Source: CAZYHU01 sp964524475 (GTDB lineage Bacteria > Patescibacteriota > Minisyncoccia > Phycocordibacterales > UBA1006). From it: DNA of 64,000 bases. This document shows, piece after piece, positions 1 through 5,478 of the stretch (positions within the stretch are counted from its first letter, which is position 1; every line of letters begins with the position of its first letter). Both the position numbers and the translations under genes were made by a program. The notes below the pieces were generated by a model, which saw nothing but the letters and a program-made list of their open reading frames with translations, ran no database searches and was not told the DNA's origin. Location: contig CAZGCO010000001.1 of assembly GCA_964524475.1 (NCBI GenBank), forward strand, positions 1-64,000. The letters run 5' to 3'.

Positions 1-88
1 CTCGGCTACGCCTCAAACAGGCTTCGGATTTTTCCATACAAATTTTAACCTTGTAGGGATACTTCGTATGTTCTGTATTGGAGTATAT

Positions 89-658
89 TTATTGTATTAC
101 TATAGGTACAGATAATGATTCAATAGGTTTTCCGCTCTCGCCACCTGACGGATCATCCTGGGTAAAGGTAATCACGTATTTTCCTGCGGTTATACGCGGA
201 AGTTTCACGTGAAACAGTACAGGAGACGTCGTCATCCATTCACCATCTGCTGTGGCAAAAGTAGTGAGTATTGTTTTTCCTTGTTCATCTTTAATAACTA
301 CAGGAAATGAACCTTCGAAAAACCAGTTCCCTGTTGCTGATCCATGAATCACGGATGGAGTTGTTATGACTTGATTATCTATGAGATTGTCGAGCTGTAG
401 AGATTTTTTTTCATCATGGGTTGGTTCGGGCGTGTGATAATCAGTGATTGTTTTATCGATTTTTTCTTTGAGGCTTCCTGTATCGACACCGCTTTTTTCA
501 AGAATCTGTATTGTGGCACGTTTCAATGCTGTTCTATCACTCCATAATACTCCCAGAACGAAAGCCCCTGATACGGTAAGAATAATAAGTAAGGGAAAAA
601 TAACCCAGGGGCGTGATAAAAGAGATTTTTTTATTGCAGTTATTTGTTTTATTTCCAT
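89..658 (-). CDS. Membrane-anchored Gmad2-domain protein
   Basis: The 189-residue product has a short basic N-terminus, one membrane segment at about residues 17-39, a charged linker, and a C-terminal beta domain from about residue 98. That domain carries the GxAxGNWFFEGSFPV pattern typical of Gmad2, the immunoglobulin-like domain also found in spore-germination lipoproteins. The family is common on the surface of Gram-positive and CPR cells and its ligand is unknown. I infer an N-in, C-out anchored envelope protein. A parS-like palindrome lies inside the coding sequence at 201-216. It is transcribed leftward with the next three protein genes. The domain call is fairly firm; the function is not known. 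Confidence 0.7.
   Translation of the reverse strand: MEIKQITAIKKSLLSRPWVIFPLLIILTVSGAFVLGVLWSDRTALKRATIQILEKSGVDTGSLKEKIDKTITDYHTPEPTHDEKKSLQLDNLIDNQVITTPSVIHGSATGNWFFEGSFPVVIKDEQGKTILTTFATADGEWMTTSPVLFHVKLPRITAGKYVITFTQDDPSGGESGKPIESLSVPIVIQ
201..216. promoter_or_regulatory. parS-like site 1
   Basis: AGTTTCACGTGAAACA matches 15 of 16 positions of the ParB-binding palindrome TGTTTCACGTGAAACA. It lies inside a coding sequence, as parS sites often do. Confidence 0.6.
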
Positions 659-720
659 ATAGTGTATGGTATACCTGGGACGTTAAAATGACAAGTGGAT
701 TATCTATTATAAGTGGATTC

Positions 721-833
721 GGTCACAAATAAATTTTCTGACGAAAATTTTTCTCGACCCCGTCTCGCGACACTCGCCTTTCTTTCGCCTTGCTCAAGAA
801 AACTCGTGTAACGCTCCGACTTTCGAATCCCAG
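721..833. repeat. tRNA-trailer repeat, copy 1
   Basis: Starting at GGTCACAAATAAATTTTCTG, this stretch aligns along most of its length with 4556-4652: both share GGTCACAAAT, TTTCTGACGAAAA, CGACCCC, CTCGCG, GCCTTTC, TTGCTCAA and CGCTCCG in the same order. Both copies lie just 3' of a minus-strand tRNA gene. There is no coding potential I would trust. It could be a small mobile element or a shared 3' processing region. Confidence 0.6.
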
Positions 834-858
834 ACGTGAGCAAAGCAGTTTGCTCACT

Positions 859-911
859 CACTCCGACAAAACAAAAAACAAGCAAAGCTTGTTTTTTGTT
901 TTGTCGGAGTG
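859..911 (-). terminator. 25-bp perfect hairpin overlapping the tRNA-Pro 3' end
   Basis: Positions 859-883 pair without mismatch with 887-911 around an AAA loop. Read on the minus strand, the first arm starts with the seven bases of the tRNA-Pro 3' acceptor strand and its discriminator, so the hairpin competes with the acceptor stem. It has no clean run of T after the stem, so it may be a processing or retention element and not a simple terminator. Confidence 0.55.
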
Positions 912-976
912 CTGGGATTCGAACCCAGAGTCGCTCGCTCCCAAAGCGAGAATGTTAGCCGTTACACTACACTCCG
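904..976 (-). tRNA. tRNA-Pro (anticodon TGG)
   Basis: On the minus strand the acceptor strands CGGAGTG and CACTCCG pair, the anticodon stem CTCGC/GCGAG encloses the loop TTTGGGA, giving anticodon TGG, and the T arm has GGGTTCGAATCCC. The discriminator base is A and CCA is not encoded. It therefore depends on the CCA-adding enzyme encoded at 5479. The trailer is unusual (see the hairpin at 859-911). Confidence 0.95.
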
Positions 977-979
977 ATA

Positions 980-995
980 TGTTTCACGTGAAATA
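980..995. promoter_or_regulatory. parS-like site 2
   Basis: TGTTTCACGTGAAATA matches 15 of 16 parS positions and sits directly upstream of tRNA-Pro, where it may also influence that promoter. Confidence 0.6.
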
Positions 996-1026
996 CTATA
1001 TCATATTGAGCAAAATAAAGCAAAAA

Positions 1027-1066
1027 AGGGATTTTATTCATTACGATTGTAGTGAATAAAATCCCT
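1027..1066 (-). terminator. Terminator after the 1088-1483 gene
   Basis: An 18-bp stem (1027-1044 with 1049-1066, one G-T pair) with a four-base loop. On the minus strand it is followed by a run of T (the A run at 1022-1027). Confidence 0.8.
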
Positions 1067-1087
1067 GAAAATATTACCTAGGTTTTG

Positions 1088-1483
1088 TTAGTTTTTGTTC
1101 ATTATTTTTTCAAAGATATGTATCTTCTCTTTGAGAAAATCTAATGGGTTTTGTTTGTATTTTTCAAATAGAGTCTGAATTTTCCTAATCCAATCCCCCT
1201 GGTCCTTTGTATCAAGTTTTTGTATTTCAAGTTCAATTTTTTGAAATATTTCATGAATCTCTTTTTCGACTTCGTCTGTAGATTGTTTTATGTCCCCTCT
1301 CTTAATTTGTTGGATTAAAGCAAAAACTTTGTCTTCGTCGTAGTACTCACAATCTTTTATGATTACTGCAGTACATGTTCTACCGAAATCTTTAATTAGA
1401 GGGTAATCATATTTCCTTCCTAATTCGACAAGTTTATTAAATTGATCTATCAATGGCTGGCTGGATAATTGTTCGTTCATCAT
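1088..1483 (-). CDS. Hypothetical protein, paralogue of 1587-2000
   Basis: This 131-residue, charged, mostly helical protein has no signal peptide or membrane segment. I do not recognise a family. It shares two blocks with the next gene: LGRKYDYPLIKDFGRTC near residues 21-37 against IGRRHDVSIFKDLIRCC, and a C-terminal block with FEKYKQNPLDF against IQLYEKSPLDF. The two are diverged tandem duplicates. Each has its own terminator. A start one codon in (second Met) is equally possible. Likely a cytosolic helical-bundle protein; function unknown. Confidence 0.65.
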   Translation of the reverse strand: MMNEQLSSQPLIDQFNKLVELGRKYDYPLIKDFGRTCTAVIIKDCEYYDEDKVFALIQQIKRGDIKQSTDEVEKEIHEIFQKIELEIQKLDTKDQGDWIRKIQTLFEKYKQNPLDFLKEKIHIFEKIMNKN

Positions 1484-1540
1484 TTTTAGTTTTTATTTTC
1501 TTTTACCCTATACCGAATTATTAATAAAGTCAATAAAAAA

Positions 1541-1562
1541 AGCCCTGCATAACATCAGGGCT
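1541..1562 (-). terminator. Terminator after the 1587-2000 gene
   Basis: AGCCCTG (1541-1547) pairs with CAGGGCT (1556-1562) around an eight-base loop. The minus strand continues into a T run. Confidence 0.8.
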
Positions 1563-1586
1563 CTTCATGTATTTTCCTATTCTTTT

Positions 1587-2000
1587 TTACGCATACGATT
1601 CCATGTATTTCGACATTGGAACTTCTGAGATTGTTAAAAGTCCCATCTTTTCTGTAGAGAAATCCAATGGGGATTTTTCATATAATTGGATGAGAGATTC
1701 TATCTTCTCTAAGGATATTTTCACTGTCTCAGCAACAGTTTCTTTCTTTTTTGCAATTTCTTGCTTGAAATAGTTCAAAAAGTTCTGTGATTCTTTTTTG
1801 AATTTTACGTTATTAATCACCAAGGCCTGGTTGAACGCTTTTTCTATTTTTGTATTATCAACCTCATAAGGTTTATTAGTGAGAACTTTCTCACAACATC
1901 TTATAAGGTCTTTAAAAATAGAAACATCATGTCTACGACCTATTTCTAGTCCTTTGGTAATAAAACCACCGAACTCTTTCTTTAGTTGTTTGTTCGCCAT
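1587..2000 (-). CDS. Hypothetical protein, paralogue of 1088-1483
   Basis: The product is 137 residues, charged and predicted to be helical. The N-terminal block with IGRRHDVSIFKDLIRCCEK and the late block with SPLDFSTEKM align with the neighbour at 1088-1483, showing duplication and divergence. The middle is Lys-rich (KQEIAKKKETVAETVKIS). No catalytic motif, signal peptide or membrane segment is visible. It lies between its paralogue and the yraN-like gene, all transcribed leftward. Function unknown. Confidence 0.65.
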   Translation of the reverse strand: MANKQLKKEFGGFITKGLEIGRRHDVSIFKDLIRCCEKVLTNKPYEVDNTKIEKAFNQALVINNVKFKKESQNFLNYFKQEIAKKKETVAETVKISLEKIESLIQLYEKSPLDFSTEKMGLLTISEVPMSKYMESYA

Positions 2001-2081
2001 TGTTTGCTTTTTTAGTATTGTAATTGTAAAAATTCATATGTTATCGTACTCTTTTTATAAAAAAAGTCAACCATTTCATTT

Positions 2082-2657
2082 TTATCTAATAGCAATATTT
2101 TCAATCCGTTCTACGTTACCCTTGATCTTGTTTTCAGTGTCTCTGAACAGGATCACACCCAGTCCATCGATTTGCCATTTTGTCTCTGAAGGTATCTTTT
2201 TATAAGTCAGATATATTTGGACAACTTTTGCAAATTTACGCATTTTGCTATAGGACATATTTTCAAACGGATTGTATGTCTCTGATATATATGACGGGTA
2301 TTCCTGTTTCAGGGACATTATTTTTACTTGATTATTAGAGACATTTTTTATGTCTTTTATATTATTTTTATGTCCCTGATTATTTAAAAAATGTTTCACG
2401 GATGTTTCACGCTCTGATTCCGGGTATTTTTGATATGTTTCACGTGTAACAGTGTCATTTTTACCTGTTTTTTTATAGATTGCTTTTACCTCAAAAAAAT
2501 ATAAACGATTTTCTTTGGTGGCAATAATATCAATTTCACCCATTTTGTGAGTAAAATTTTTCTCTATTATATTGAAATTATGTTTCACGAGAAACATTTC
2601 AGCTATTTTTTCTCCTATTTCACCAGTTTTTTGTGTTTTGGAGGTAAATTGTTTCAT
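2082..2657 (-). CDS. yraN: YraN/UPF0102-family nuclease with an internal insert
   Basis: The family is predicted to have a PD-(D/E)XK, Holliday-junction-resolvase-like nuclease fold. Residues 1-60 contain the family core: GEIGEKIAE, a GEIDIIA strand with the catalytic Asp, and FFEVKA with the Glu-x-Lys pair. The usual C-terminal helix and strand return only at about 134-170, so roughly residues 61-133 are an insert. The DNA of that insert carries a parS-like site, half-sites and several ATGTCTCT-type octamers. I start at Met 2657, not 2741: the extra N-terminal residues are translated parS sites (repeated FHVK), and a TATAAT lies nine bases before this ATG. The start codon itself lies inside parS-like site 5. 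Confidence 0.75.
   Translation of the reverse strand: MKQFTSKTQKTGEIGEKIAEMFLVKHNFNIIEKNFTHKMGEIDIIATKENRLYFFEVKAIYKKTGKNDTVTRETYQKYPESERETSVKHFLNNQGHKNNIKDIKNVSNNQVKIMSLKQEYPSYISETYNPFENMSYSKMRKFAKVVQIYLTYKKIPSETKWQIDGLGVILFRDTENKIKGNVERIENIAIR
2436..2451. promoter_or_regulatory. parS-like site 3
   Basis: TGTTTCACGTGTAACA, 15 of 16 matches, inside the yraN insert. Half-sites TGTTTCAC lie just to the left at 2392 and 2403. Confidence 0.6.
2581..2596. promoter_or_regulatory. parS-like site 4
   Basis: TGTTTCACGAGAAACA, 15 of 16 matches, inside the yraN coding sequence. Confidence 0.6.
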
Positions 2658-2665
2658 GTGAAACA
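2650..2665. promoter_or_regulatory. parS-like site 5, containing the yraN start codon
   Basis: TGTTTCATGTGAAACA, 15 of 16 matches. The substitution creates the ATG start (minus strand) at 2655-2657, so a protein bound here could block yraN expression. Confidence 0.6.
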
Positions 2666-2666
2666 C

Positions 2667-2696
2667 ATTATACACCTGTTTCACGTGGAACACCAA
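2667..2696 (-). promoter_or_regulatory. Promoter of the yraN-like gene
   Basis: On the minus strand, TATAAT (2667-2672) lies 18 bases after TTGGTG (2691-2696). Transcription would begin at or next to the ATG at 2657. The spacer coincides with parS-like site 6. Confidence 0.55.
2677..2692. promoter_or_regulatory. parS-like site 6
   Basis: TGTTTCACGTGGAACA, 15 of 16 matches. It overlaps the spacer of the yraN promoter. Confidence 0.6.
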
Positions 2697-2709
2697 TGAA
2701 ATCAGGATA

Positions 2710-2725
2710 TATTTCACGTGAAACA
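2710..2725. promoter_or_regulatory. parS-like site 7
   Basis: TATTTCACGTGAAACA, 15 of 16 matches. It is the third site in a run of three spaced about 27 and 33 bases apart. Confidence 0.6.
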
Positions 2726-2741
2726 TATAAAGGACATACAT

Positions 2742-3230
2742 ATAAAGTATAAAATGTCTCTAATATACACTATATATGTACTATAAGAGACATTTTTTAG
2801 AGTAAACATGTCTCTTATATAATATAAAAGACATATAGATAATTACTAAAATTCGTTCTTTTTCTGATCAAGATATCAATAAAGCTATATAATATATGAA
2901 AAAAGTTGTGTAAAACTATTTTTATAAGAGACATTTGGTTATATCATAAAAATATCCTTATAAATAAACGCTTTTTTATAATATAAAACTATAAAGGACA
3001 CAATATTTACAGATATATGTAGGGTGTCATAAACAGTATACCCATAGTTTTCCACAAGAATTATATGGGTGTGTAAGAACCAGATTTCCTGTGTCTCTGA
3101 AGTAGATTAGGGGACATGTACTTCATTTTGTCGTTTATGACGGACGGTTTCATGTGGAACAGTTTAAATGCAGGGAATTGTAATTAAGTAATTTTTATGG
3201 TATTGTTTTTTTAAATTAAAAATTGAATAT
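2742..3230. other. AT-rich divergent spacer, candidate replication or partition region
   Basis: No credible gene fits these 489 bases. The spacer separates leftward genes from rightward genes, is very AT-rich, contains exact AGAGACAT-type octamers and variants, a TTTTCCACA at 3048-3056 that resembles a DnaA box, and a weak parS-like site at 3146. The clustering resembles an origin region. No dnaA, dnaN or parAB gene is in view, so this is an inference; a large regulatory region for the 3231 gene is the main alternative. Confidence 0.45.
3146..3161. promoter_or_regulatory. Weak parS-like site 8
   Basis: GGTTTCATGTGGAACA matches 13 of 16 positions. It lies about 70 bases upstream of the 3231 gene. 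Confidence 0.4.
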
Positions 3231-4496
3231 ATGTACATACATGATCTCATACTTAATAAAATTGGAGAATTAGTATTTACCAATACAGATTCACCTAAAA
3301 TAATAGAGGAATGTAATAAGATTATCGAGGACATATTAGTAAAATATGCTAAAAATGATTTTACTATGCCTGAACTTGAGAATTTGTTTGATGCAAAGAA
3401 TCGACTTGTTAAAACCTATTTTGATGCAGGAGGGGGAGTGGTTCCAAAAAAACCACAAGGTCAGTTGAATCAACACTTCTTGTATTCATACTTCGAAGTA
3501 ATAGAAATTTTCACTCTATGGTCTTTGCAAATTCCTATACAATCTATTTGTCACCATGTTCAAAAAACCTCATGGATTGATTTATCTGGAACACAAGTAG
3601 TTAGAATTCTCAATCCTTTACGAGTAACAGAGCCCAAGATTAATCCTCGAGATGTAGTTTCTTGCATTGATGTAATTGCTTTCTTTGAAAAGAAACATAG
3701 AGAGTATATTATACAAACAACTTGGGTTAGTACTCGTACTTTTGCAAAAGAGACAAATGTTACAGAGGGAACGGTGAATGATTGGGTTCGTAGAAAATTG
3801 ATTCAATCAGAAATGAGTAGACATTTTTATTACATACCTCCATTTGAATTAGAAAGAGTTAAATCCTACAAGACTACCAAAGAAGTTGCTAAATTACTTG
3901 AAATTAAATTAAAAACATTTATTAATGAACTCCATGCTATGAAACAGCTTGGAATTATCATTGAAGATTTCAGTGGTAATGTTGTAATTTCCTTACAAGA
4001 AGTAGACAAACTTAAATCTCTCATTAAAGAGGGTAAAATGTTTTCTCGGGTAGAAGACAATAAGAAACGTGCAGAACTCGCCTCTGTTATAGAGTCTCAA
4101 TTAGGTTATTATCTTGATAGGTTTGAACAACTCAAATTAATCAATTTTGAAGAACTAACTTTTGATGAACAACATGACGTCATTATGTCTGCAAAATCAC
4201 ACAACGACAAGATATTTAATTATTTTGTAGCATATTTTCATGCACGAATAAAAAAATATGCTGCCATAGCTATTTGGAGATTTGGTAAAGATGCCCACTC
4301 ATATGATGATTGTTATCAATTTGGACTACTTGGACTACTTGAAGCCATAAGATTATATACAGATCAAAAAGATTTTATTGGTTATGCGTGTAAACATATA
4401 AAATGGCAAATACATAAAAGAATTCAAGAGGAAACACATTTCAAAAATCTTATAGATTCATTTGAAAAGTATCCAGAGAACTCTATGACTTATTAA
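3231..4496 (+). CDS. HTH protein with a sigma-70 region 2-like C-terminus
   Basis: This 421-residue protein has two MerR/excisionase-like helix-turn-helix segments, at about 164-200 (STRTFAKETNVTEGTVNDWVRR) and 213-255 (TTKEVAKLLEIKLKTF). About 325-400 resembles sigma-70 region 2: DDCYQFGLLGLLEAIRLY, then FIGYACKHIKWQIHKRI. There is no region 4. It could be a dedicated sigma-like factor or a DNA-binding protein that reuses the fold. It is the first rightward gene after the parS/octamer region, so it may act there. No Shine-Dalgarno site is visible; an AT-rich leader precedes the ATG. The sigma relation is by eye and moderate. Confidence 0.5.
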   Translation: MYIHDLILNKIGELVFTNTDSPKIIEECNKIIEDILVKYAKNDFTMPELENLFDAKNRLVKTYFDAGGGVVPKKPQGQLNQHFLYSYFEVIEIFTLWSLQIPIQSICHHVQKTSWIDLSGTQVVRILNPLRVTEPKINPRDVVSCIDVIAFFEKKHREYIIQTTWVSTRTFAKETNVTEGTVNDWVRRKLIQSEMSRHFYYIPPFELERVKSYKTTKEVAKLLEIKLKTFINELHAMKQLGIIIEDFSGNVVISLQEVDKLKSLIKEGKMFSRVEDNKKRAELASVIESQLGYYLDRFEQLKLINFEELTFDEQHDVIMSAKSHNDKIFNYFVAYFHARIKKYAAIAIWRFGKDAHSYDDCYQFGLLGLLEAIRLYTDQKDFIGYACKHIKWQIHKRIQEETHFKNLIDSFEKYPENSMTY

Positions 4497-4555
4497 ATTG
4501 ATATTGGTGCTACATAACTATATGTGGTGCCAATTTTTTTTATAAAATATATTTT

Positions 4556-4652
4556 GGTCACAAATATTTTTCTGACGAAAAATTTCGCGACCCCACCTCG
4601 CGGTTTTTGCCTTTCGCTTTGCTCAAACAAAAACATCGCTCCGGTTCACAAA
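4556..4652. repeat. tRNA-trailer repeat, copy 2
   Basis: Collinear with 721-833 (GGTCACAAAT, TTTCTGACGAAAA, CGACCCC, CCTCGCG, GCCTTTCG, TTTGCTCAA, CGCTCCGG). Again it is 3' of a minus-strand tRNA and is separated from it by a hairpin. Confidence 0.6.
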
Positions 4653-4696
4653 ACCTAAAAATTCCCAGCAGTGGGAATTTTCTAAACGGTTTTGTG
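4647..4696 (-). terminator. Hairpin overlapping the tRNA-Gly 3' end
   Basis: The inner stem is AAAATTCCCA (4658-4667) with TGGGAATTTT (4672-4681). The outer stem is CACAAAACC (4647-4655) with GGTTTTGTG (4688-4696), reaching the discriminator and last acceptor base of tRNA-Gly. The layout is the same as at tRNA-Pro. Confidence 0.5.
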
Positions 4697-4765
4697 CGGT
4701 CAGGGGGAATCGAACCCCCGTTCCCTCCTTGGCAAGGAGGCGTCATGCCACTAAACTATGACCGC
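4695..4765 (-). tRNA. tRNA-Gly (anticodon GCC)
   Basis: On the minus strand, GCGGTCA pairs with TGACCGC, CCTCC/GGAGG encloses TTGCCAA (anticodon GCC), and the T arm is GGGGGTTCGATTCCCCC. The discriminator is A and no CCA is encoded. It is convergent with nothing; tRNA-Arg starts on the other strand 79 bases to the right. Confidence 0.95.
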
Positions 4766-4768
4766 ATG

Positions 4769-4784
4769 TGTTTCACGTGAAACT
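4769..4784. promoter_or_regulatory. parS-like site 9
   Basis: TGTTTCACGTGAAACT, 15 of 16 matches, immediately upstream of tRNA-Gly, the same placement as site 2 relative to tRNA-Pro. Confidence 0.6.
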
Positions 4785-4844
4785 TGTTGAGAAAATTATA
4801 CACATATTTCATTTTTTCGCAATCTGTGGTATGGTTGTTTTGAT

Positions 4845-4916
4845 GCACCTGTGGTGAAACGGATATCACTACAGTCTTCGGAACTGTCGTTCTAGGTTCG
4901 AGTCCTAGCAGGTGCA
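4845..4916 (+). tRNA. tRNA-Arg (anticodon TCG)
   Basis: GCACCTG pairs with CAGGTGC; the D arm is GTGA/TCAC; ACAGT/ACTGT encloses CTTCGGA (anticodon TCG); the T arm is CTAGGTTCGAGTCCTAG. The length is 72 bases, the discriminator is A, and there is no encoded CCA. Confidence 0.95.
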
Positions 4917-4949
4917 CAAAAATAATCATTTTAAATGTTAAATTAACTT

Positions 4950-5300
4950 ATGAAATTTTCTAGTAATGACCCTCTATTGAAAGAGCGTAGAAAAATATTA
5001 AGAAATAATTCTACAAAGCAAGAAGTGATTTTATGGGGTCAATTAAACCAAAATAAATTAGGAGTTAAATTTCGTAGGCAGTTCGGAATAGGTCCTTATA
5101 TTATAGATTTTTATAATCATGAACATAAATTAGTTATTGAACTTGACGGTTCACAACATTATACAGAATCTGGGCTAGATTATGATAAGGAAAGAGATGG
5201 TTATTTGGCAAGCTTAGGTTTCAAAGTCATTAGATTTTCTAATTATGAAATTGATACCAATCTTGAAAGTGTTTTATTAGAAATAAAGAAATATATTTAA
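4950..5300 (+). CDS. DUF559-family (Vsr-like) endonuclease-fold protein
   Basis: The 116-residue protein fits DUF559 at full length: an N-terminal RRKILRNNSTKQEVILWGQL segment, FRRQFGIGPYIIDFY with the catalytic-type Asp, LVIELDGSQHY with the Glu-x-Asp-Gly pattern, and a C-terminal VIRFSNYEI. The family shares the very-short-patch-repair/PD-(D/E)XK fold; its cellular substrate is generally not known. It is small, stand-alone and downstream of tRNA-Arg, a position typical of laterally acquired genes. Confidence 0.8.
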   Translation: MKFSSNDPLLKERRKILRNNSTKQEVILWGQLNQNKLGVKFRRQFGIGPYIIDFYNHEHKLVIELDGSQHYTESGLDYDKERDGYLASLGFKVIRFSNYEIDTNLESVLLEIKKYI

Positions 5301-5319
5301 TTTATTATTCAACGATAAC

Positions 5320-5444
5320 ATTACCCCTCAGTCTTGCAGACAGCTCCCCTAATGAGGGAGCATAGCTACGATGAAATTTCTCATTTCCTATTAACGAAGA
5401 GCGCTCCCTCATTAGGGGAGCTCCACGAAGTGGTGAGGGGTAAT
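5320..5444. repeat. 125-bp nested palindromic element
   Basis: Outer arms ATTACCCCTCA (5320-5330) and TGAGGGGTAAT (5434-5444) enclose inner arms GCTCCCCTAATGAGGGAGC (5343-5361) and GCTCCCTCATTAGGGGAGC (5403-5421), which are complementary and individually near-palindromic. No ORF lies inside. It resembles a MITE or REP-type element. Confidence 0.6.
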
Positions 5445-5478
5445 GGTTTAGTAAATTATTCATGAAAGTAAAAAAACT

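Larger units (their letters stand above)
2276..2934. repeat. ATGTCTCT / AGAGACAT octamer array
   Basis: Exact octamers occur at 2276-2283, 2337-2344, 2754-2761, 2786-2793, 2808-2815 and 2927-2934, in both orientations. Close variants occur at 2252, 2311, 2350, 2370, 2731 and 2827, and beyond this range at 2138, 2180, 3091 and 3111. The array spans the end of the yraN insert and the AT-rich spacer. Dense short repeats beside parS-like sites suggest a DNA-binding protein array. Confidence 0.6.

Noticed and set aside
790..1059. Open frame across the tRNA-Pro region
   Set aside because: It covers the tRNA gene, its hairpin and a parS-like site; no protein similarity.
2658..2741. N-terminal extension of the YraN-like protein
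   Set aside because: It is translated parS-like sites (FHVK repeats), and the promoter -10 lies inside it.
3048..4804. DnaA-box-like sequences TTTTCCACA (3048-3056) and TTATACACA (4796-4804)
   Set aside because: Two isolated matches in an AT-rich genome are close to chance; they are noted but do not by themselves establish an origin.
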